From: CADEFF01 sp964569315
GTDB taxonomy: Bacteria > Pseudomonadota > Alphaproteobacteria > Dongiales > Dongiaceae
Assembly: GCA_964569315.1 (NCBI GenBank)
Contig: CAZMUZ010000004.1
Span: 1-64,000 of the forward strand
Direction: 5' to 3'
DNA: 64,000 bases
Both the position numbers and the translations under genes were made by a program. The notes below the pieces were generated by a model. The model had not been told where the DNA came from. It ran no database searches and saw only the letters and a list, made by a program, of their open reading frames with translations. Each line of letters begins with the position of its first letter. Positions within the stretch are counted from its first letter, which is position 1. Of this stretch, positions 60,311 through 64,000 are shown piece after piece.

Positions 60311-61144
60311 GTGACCGACGACGCGCCCGGCGCGGCGATCCGGCGGCACTACGCGGCGCCGCGTCTGCTGGAGGAGATCCTCGGCGCCCTCAGCGAAGCC
60401 GACATCGACGAGTCCCCGCTCGACCCCGACCGCCTGGCGCCGGCGGACCAGTTCCACAGCCGCGGCCTCGCGGCCACGGAAGCGCTTGCCTCCCTCGCGG
60501 GCTTCGCGCCCGGCGCCGCGGTGCTCGATCTCGGTGCCGGTATCGGCGGGCCGGCGCGCTGGATCGCCAAGCGCCACCCCGTCTCCGTCACCGGCCTCGA
60601 TCTCAGCCTCGATTATTGTCGCGTGGCCACGCGGCTGACCGCGCGTTGCGGGCTCGAGGACCGGGTGCATTTCGTCGAAGGCGATGCGCTCGCCATGCCT
60701 TTCGCCGATGCGAGCTTCGACCTCGTCTGGACGCAGCATGTCGCCGGCAACATCGCCAACCGGCCGCAGCTTTATGCGGAGGTCGCACGGGTGCTGAAGC
60801 CGGGCGGGCGGTTCGTCCTGCACGACATCTTCGCCGGCGCCGTCGCGGGCCTGCATTTTCCCGTGCCCTGGGCGACCGCGCCCGCCATGAGCCATCTCCT
60901 GCGGCCCAACAAGATGAAGACGCTGCTCGGCACCCACGGCTTCGAGGCGGTCGCCTGGCTCGACATGACCGCGCCGACCCTCGCCTGGCTCGACGGGCTC
61001 GCCGGCCGGCAGACGCCGCCGGTCGGGCTCGGGCCCTGGCTGGTGATGGGGGCGGATTACCGGACGAAGCTCGCCAATCTGCGCCGCAACCTCGCCGAGG
61101 ACCGCATCGAGATCCATATGGGCGCCTTCCGCCGGATCGCCTAG
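60311..61144 (+). CDS. Class I SAM-dependent methyltransferase (Methyltransf_11 type)
   Basis: A 277-residue methyltransferase. Motif I is VLDLGAGIGGPARWIA at about 72-87, the acidic residue is in TGLDLS, and VEGDALAMPFADASFDLVWTQHVAGNI and RVLKPGGRFVLHDIF complete the pattern. The start resembles the small-molecule N-methyltransferase group (glycine/sarcosine-like). Begins with GTG at 60311. It reads with the isochorismatase gene and, 56 bases later, the cupin gene. Confidence 0.85.
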   Translation: MTDDAPGAAIRRHYAAPRLLEEILGALSEADIDESPLDPDRLAPADQFHSRGLAATEALASLAGFAPGAAVLDLGAGIGGPARWIAKRHPVSVTGLDLSLDYCRVATRLTARCGLEDRVHFVEGDALAMPFADASFDLVWTQHVAGNIANRPQLYAEVARVLKPGGRFVLHDIFAGAVAGLHFPVPWATAPAMSHLLRPNKMKTLLGTHGFEAVAWLDMTAPTLAWLDGLAGRQTPPVGLGPWLVMGADYRTKLANLRRNLAEDRIEIHMGAFRRIA

Positions 61145-61200
61145 AAGCGCGCCGCGGCCTCTGCCAGAATGGGCGGCGTCACCCCGAAGGAGAGTGCCGC

Positions 61201-61602
61201 ATGGCGACGCAAGCCCGTCCCCCCGCGACCGACAGCCCGGCGACCGAAGCGAGCGCGCCGGCGGCGCCGATCGCCGCGCCCTTTGCCGGCTCGGCCTATC
61301 GCTTCGCCGACCGCAATCCCTGGCAGCGTACGCCGGAGGGCTATTGGGTGAAGCCGCTCTACGAAGACAAGGCGTTGGGCGAGCGGACCCTGCTCATGCG
61401 CATCGAGCCCGGCACTGTCTCCCGGCCGCACGCCCATGAGGGCGAGCTCGAGCAAATCTACATGGTGGAAGGCACCTTCCAGGATCAGAGCGGGCTCCTG
61501 CGTCCGGGCGACTATGCCTGCCGCGCGCCGGGCTCGATCCATAGCGGCCGCACCGATACCGGCTGCGTCATGCTGCTGATCTATTCGCGCAAGCGGCCCT
61601 GA
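61201..61602 (+). CDS. Cupin-domain protein (ChrR-like)
   Basis: A 133-residue protein with one cupin barrel at about residues 55-130. The metal ligands are in PGTVSRPHAHEGELEQIYMVEG (H-x-H...E) and the second motif PGDYACRAPGSIHSG (His). The layout is like ChrR/anti-ECF C-terminal cupins or small dioxygenases, but no sigma factor is adjacent. The first 30 residues are Ala/Pro-rich. ATG at 61201 follows GGAGAG. Confidence 0.82.
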   Translation: MATQARPPATDSPATEASAPAAPIAAPFAGSAYRFADRNPWQRTPEGYWVKPLYEDKALGERTLLMRIEPGTVSRPHAHEGELEQIYMVEGTFQDQSGLLRPGDYACRAPGSIHSGRTDTGCVMLLIYSRKRP

Positions 61603-61630
61603 ACGGAACGACAGCCCCCGGGCGACGCGC

Positions 61631-62371
61631 CTAGTCCGGGCGGCGTTGCGCGAGCTGCGGCCGGAGCGCCAGCCCCGAGATCTCGCGTACCAGCTTTGCC
61701 AGCAGCACATCGCGGAAGCTTTCCATCGAGGGCGCGATGCTGACGAAGGCGCCGGCGCCGCCGATCACCTGCGCGGCGAAATGCTCGGGCAGCGGCACCG
61801 GGCTCAGGAAATCGGTCGAGAACTCGGAGCGGATCACGAGGCCGTTGATGGTGATTCCCTCGGCAACCGCCTCGTCGCGCGCGACCGAGGCGCGCGGCGC
61901 GCCGATATCGGGGCCGTCGGCCGAGATGTCGATCACGCGCCGGAGGCCTTCATAGCCGTTCTCCGCCAGCATCCGCCGCGAGAAGCGGATCGCGCCGCCG
62001 ATCGAGTTGTAGCCTTCCGCGCGACGCGGCGCGGCAAGCAGCTTCGCCGCGAAGGCCTCCGCCGACTCGCGATCGCGGATGATCGTCCAGTCCACCACGA
62101 GGTCCTGGGAGAAGCTGCCGGCCCATTCGATATAGGCGACGGCGATCGCGCCGATCTCGCCATAGGAGATGGCGGTCAGCACCTCGGGATCGGTGATCGC
62201 TGCGGCATAGCCCTGGCGCTGCATGCGCATCTCGGTGTTGTCGATCGAGCCGGACGCATCGCCGGCCAGTACCAGCTCCAGATCGACCGGTTCTGCGGCT
62301 GCGGACGGCGCCGCCGCGCCGGCGAGCGCGGCCATGAGCCAGAAGGCGCCGCGGCTAGGCCGCCGGCGCAT
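61631..62371 (-). CDS. DUF1194 (VWA-like) exported protein
   Basis: A 246-residue protein of the DUF1194 family (PF06707). Residues 1-26 form a signal ([16 protein letters not shown] and [10 protein letters not shown] region). The VWA-like MIDAS motif D-x-S-x-S appears as [13 protein letters not shown], followed by [33 protein letters not shown]. Likely a metal-dependent adhesion or binding protein outside the cytoplasm; function unknown. It overlaps the upstream ATPase gene by 17 bases. Confidence 0.85.
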   Translation of the reverse strand: MRRRPSRGAFWLMAALAGAAAPSAAAEPVDLELVLAGDASGSIDNTEMRMQRQGYAAAITDPEVLTAISYGEIGAIAVAYIEWAGSFSQDLVVDWTIIRDRESAEAFAAKLLAAPRRAEGYNSIGGAIRFSRRMLAENGYEGLRRVIDISADGPDIGAPRASVARDEAVAEGITINGLVIRSEFSTDFLSPVPLPEHFAAQVIGGAGAFVSIAPSMESFRDVLLAKLVREISGLALRPQLAQRRPD

Positions 62372-63335
62372 GGAGGAAACAATCGACGCGATGCGGCGGC
62401 GCTCCGTTGCCGACCGTGTAGGTCGCCGGCCGTTCCGCGGCGCAGCGCGGCATGACCATCGGGCAGCGCGGATGGAAGGCGCAGCCGGGCGGCGGGGCCT
62501 CCGGATTGGGCACGTCGCCCGAGAGGATCGTGCGCCGGCGCCGGCGCGCCGCATCGGGCTCGGGAATCGCGGAGAAGAGCGCGGAGGTATAGGGATGCGC
62601 CGGGTTGGCGTAGAGCCGGCGCTTCTCCGCGACCTCGACGATGCGCCCCAGATACATGACCGCGACGCGGTCGCTGACATGCTCCACCACCGCGAGGTCG
62701 TGCGAGATGAAGACATAGGAGAGCCCGAGCCGCGCGCGGAGATCGACCAGCAGGTTCAGCACCTGCGCCTGGATCGAGACGTCGAGCGCGGAAACCGGCT
62801 CGTCGGCGACGATCAGCTTCGGCTCGAGGGCGATGGCGCGCGCGATGCCGATGCGCTGGCGCTGCCCGCCGGAGAATTCGTGCGGATAGCGCGCCGCCGC
62901 GTCGGGCTCGAGGCCGACGAGGGTCAGCAGCTCCGCCACCCGCCGGCTTCGTGTCCCGCCATCGCCGATCCGGTGGATCGCGAGCGGCTCGGCGATGCTG
63001 TCGCCGACGTTGCAGCGGGGATCGAGCGAGGCGTAGGGATCCTGGAAGATGAGCTGCATGTCGCGCCGCCGCCGGCGGAGCGCCGAGGGCGTCAAGCTGA
63101 GGAGGTCCTGCCCGTCGAAGCGGACCTCTCCGGCATCGGGCTCGATCAGCCGCAGCATCAGCCGGCCGAGGGTGGATTTCCCCGAGCCGGATTCGCCGAC
63201 GATGCCGAGCGTCTCGCCGGGCCGGATCGCGAGGCTCACCCCGTCGACCGCCGTGACGACGCCCTTTCCGTCGCGCGCGAGGAAGCGCTTCACGACGCCT
63301 TTCACCTCGAGGAGCGGGCCCCTGTCGCCGCTCAT
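62355..63335 (-). CDS. Oligopeptide/dipeptide ABC transporter ATPase, DppF/OppF-like
   Basis: A 326-residue ATPase. Walker A is [13 protein letters not shown]-loop [13 protein letters not shown], signature [16 protein letters not shown], Walker [13 protein letters not shown] and switch His [12 protein letters not shown]. The C-terminal four-Cys oligopeptide-transport region ([15 protein letters not shown]) binds an Fe-S cluster in relatives. ATG at 63335 overlaps the stop of the DppD-like gene by four bases (ATGA), showing they pair in one importer. Confidence 0.93.
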   Translation of the reverse strand: MSGDRGPLLEVKGVVKRFLARDGKGVVTAVDGVSLAIRPGETLGIVGESGSGKSTLGRLMLRLIEPDAGEVRFDGQDLLSLTPSALRRRRRDMQLIFQDPYASLDPRCNVGDSIAEPLAIHRIGDGGTRSRRVAELLTLVGLEPDAAARYPHEFSGGQRQRIGIARAIALEPKLIVADEPVSALDVSIQAQVLNLLVDLRARLGLSYVFISHDLAVVEHVSDRVAVMYLGRIVEVAEKRRLYANPAHPYTSALFSAIPEPDAARRRRRTILSGDVPNPEAPPPGCAFHPRCPMVMPRCAAERPATYTVGNGAPPHRVDCFLHAPAA

Positions 63336-64000
63336 GCGGGGTTCCAGCAGGCGGCCGACGCGCCGTCGAGCGGCAGCAGCGCCGGCCGCTCCGCGGCGCA
63401 ACGCGCGAGGCGGCGCGGGCAGCGATCGACGAAGCTGCAGCCGACACCGCGTCGACCGGGCGGCGGCACGTTGCCGGGGATGGTGGCGAGACGGTCGGCA
63501 GTGCTGCCAAGCCGCGGCCGCGAGGCGAGGAGCCCCAGCGTGTAGGGGTGCCGCGGCCGGCGGAACAGCGACGCGGCCGGGGCCTCCTCGACGATGCGGC
63601 CGGCATACATGACCGACACACGGTCGCAGAGCTCGGCGACGACGCCGAGATCGTGGGTGATGAGCAGGAGCGCCATATGGAACTCCTGTCGCAGCCGGCG
63701 CAGCAGGTCGAGGATCTGCGCCTGGATCGTGACGTCGAGCGCCGTGGTCGGCTCGTCGGCGATCAACAGCCTGGGCCGGCAGGCGAGCGCCATGGCGATC
63801 ATCGCGCGCTGGCGAAGCCCGCCCGAGAGCTGGTGGGGATATTGCTCCACCCGACGGCGCGGCGCGCCGACGCCGACGGCCGCGAGCAGCCGCACCGCCT
63901 CCTCGCGCGCCACAGCACCGTTCATGTCGCGATGCACCCGCAGCACCTCGGCGATCTGGAAGCCGATGGTGAGGGTCGGGTTGAGGCTCGTCATCGGCTC
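63332..64000 (-). CDS. Oligopeptide/dipeptide ABC transporter ATPase, DppD/OppD-like (partial)
   Basis: The C-terminal about 223 residues of an ATPase; the N-terminus with Walker A lies beyond 64000. The window begins inside the Q-loop (EPMTSLNPT). Signature [17 protein letters not shown], Walker [13 protein letters not shown], switch His [13 protein letters not shown] and the four-Cys tail ([20 protein letters not shown]) are present. It couples to the DppF-like gene downstream. The permease and binding-protein genes are presumably just outside the window. Confidence 0.93.
   Translation of the reverse strand, partial: EPMTSLNPTLTIGFQIAEVLRVHRDMNGAVAREEAVRLLAAVGVGAPRRRVEQYPHQLSGGLRQRAMIAMALACRPRLLIADEPTTALDVTIQAQILDLLRRLRQEFHMALLLITHDLGVVAELCDRVSVMYAGRIVEEAPAASLFRRPRHPYTLGLLASRPRLGSTADRLATIPGNVPPPGRRGVGCSFVDRCPRRLARCAAERPALLPLDGASAACWNPA

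Noticed and set aside
57009..60314. 1101-codon plus-strand open frame
   Set aside because: It is antisense to the giant glycosyltransferase and then out of frame with the isochorismatase gene. No family motif; a high-GC shadow.

Overview
The window reads as a chromosomal segment of a high-GC alphaproteobacterium, most likely a Rhodospirillales-type lineage. The genus cannot be fixed from the sequence. Pointers are an IalB-family protein beside rlmN, a DUF1127 protein beside a GcvA-type LysR regulator, DUF1223 and DUF1194 proteins, the block helicase / S4 protein / TerB protein / FdxA / CarD, and several hybrid histidine-kinase-style sensors. Genes are tightly packed on both strands, with many ATGA and TGATG stop/start overlaps. 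I saw no insertion sequence, integrase, prophage, CRISPR array or rRNA gene. There is one tRNA gene (Arg, anticodon CCU) and one short assembly gap (10 N at 18193-18202).

Layout. 1-6.1 kb: rlmN (cut by the window edge), an IalB-like secreted protein, a SPOUT RNA methyltransferase, and a coupled run of asparaginase, quinone oxidoreductase and methyltransferase, then a PmtA-like methyltransferase with a four-unit direct-repeat array in front. 6.0-9.2 kb: DinB, DUF1127 and a divergent LysR regulator, followed by a three-gene cobalt-type nitrile hydratase / thiocyanate hydrolase-like operon whose beta chain is split in two. 9.2-15.6 kb: a phosphatase-aminotransferase pair, a GST, a DUF1223 protein, htpG with a sigma-32-like promoter, and a DUF2167 protein. 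15.7-21.6 kb: a Suv3-like helicase, S4, TerB, FdxA, CarD with a long lysine-rich tail and a structured leader, and a metallophosphoesterase-fold protein that has lost almost all metal ligands. 21.6-28.3 kb: adenylate cyclase, M48 lipoprotein protease and a nuclease-fold protein in one overlapping operon, then prolyl iminopeptidase and a methyltransferase / pyruvyltransferase fusion. 28.3-32.6 kb: tRNA-Arg, a CDF metal exporter, a tiny lipoprotein, a DUF6766 membrane protein with an internal duplication, and a CPA2 antiporter.

32.6-44.6 kb: enoyl-CoA hydratase with a PaaK-like CoA ligase, two related membrane histidine kinases plus a sulfite-oxidase-fold periplasmic protein, a PuuB-like oxidase, a HAD phosphatase, two tandem EamA exporters and an RlmM-like methyltransferase. 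44.6-53.5 kb: a long co-directional minus-strand cluster (SDR, a PotD/A/B/C-type ABC transporter, EthD, LLM flavin oxidoreductase, alpha/beta hydrolase) beside a PuuA-like glutamine synthetase. With PuuB this suggests uptake and gamma-glutamylation-type catabolism of an amine, or of another nitrogenous compound. 53.5-64 kb: a single gene of about 1,900 codons that joins a methyltransferase-like domain, a TOD1/DUF616 domain, a coiled coil, one GT2 and two GT4 domains. It is followed by an isochorismatase-fold hydrolase, a methyltransferase, a cupin, a DUF1194 protein and the two ATPases of a peptide-type ABC importer, the last cut by the window edge.

The features most worth a second look are the split SCNase-like operon, the giant stand-alone glycosyltransferase with a possible AUU start, the degenerate phosphatase downstream of carD, the H1-like tails on asparaginase and CarD, the carD leader with an upstream ORF, and the 14-bp-spaced repeat array at 5355-5404. 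All functional calls rest on remembered family motifs. No database search was run.
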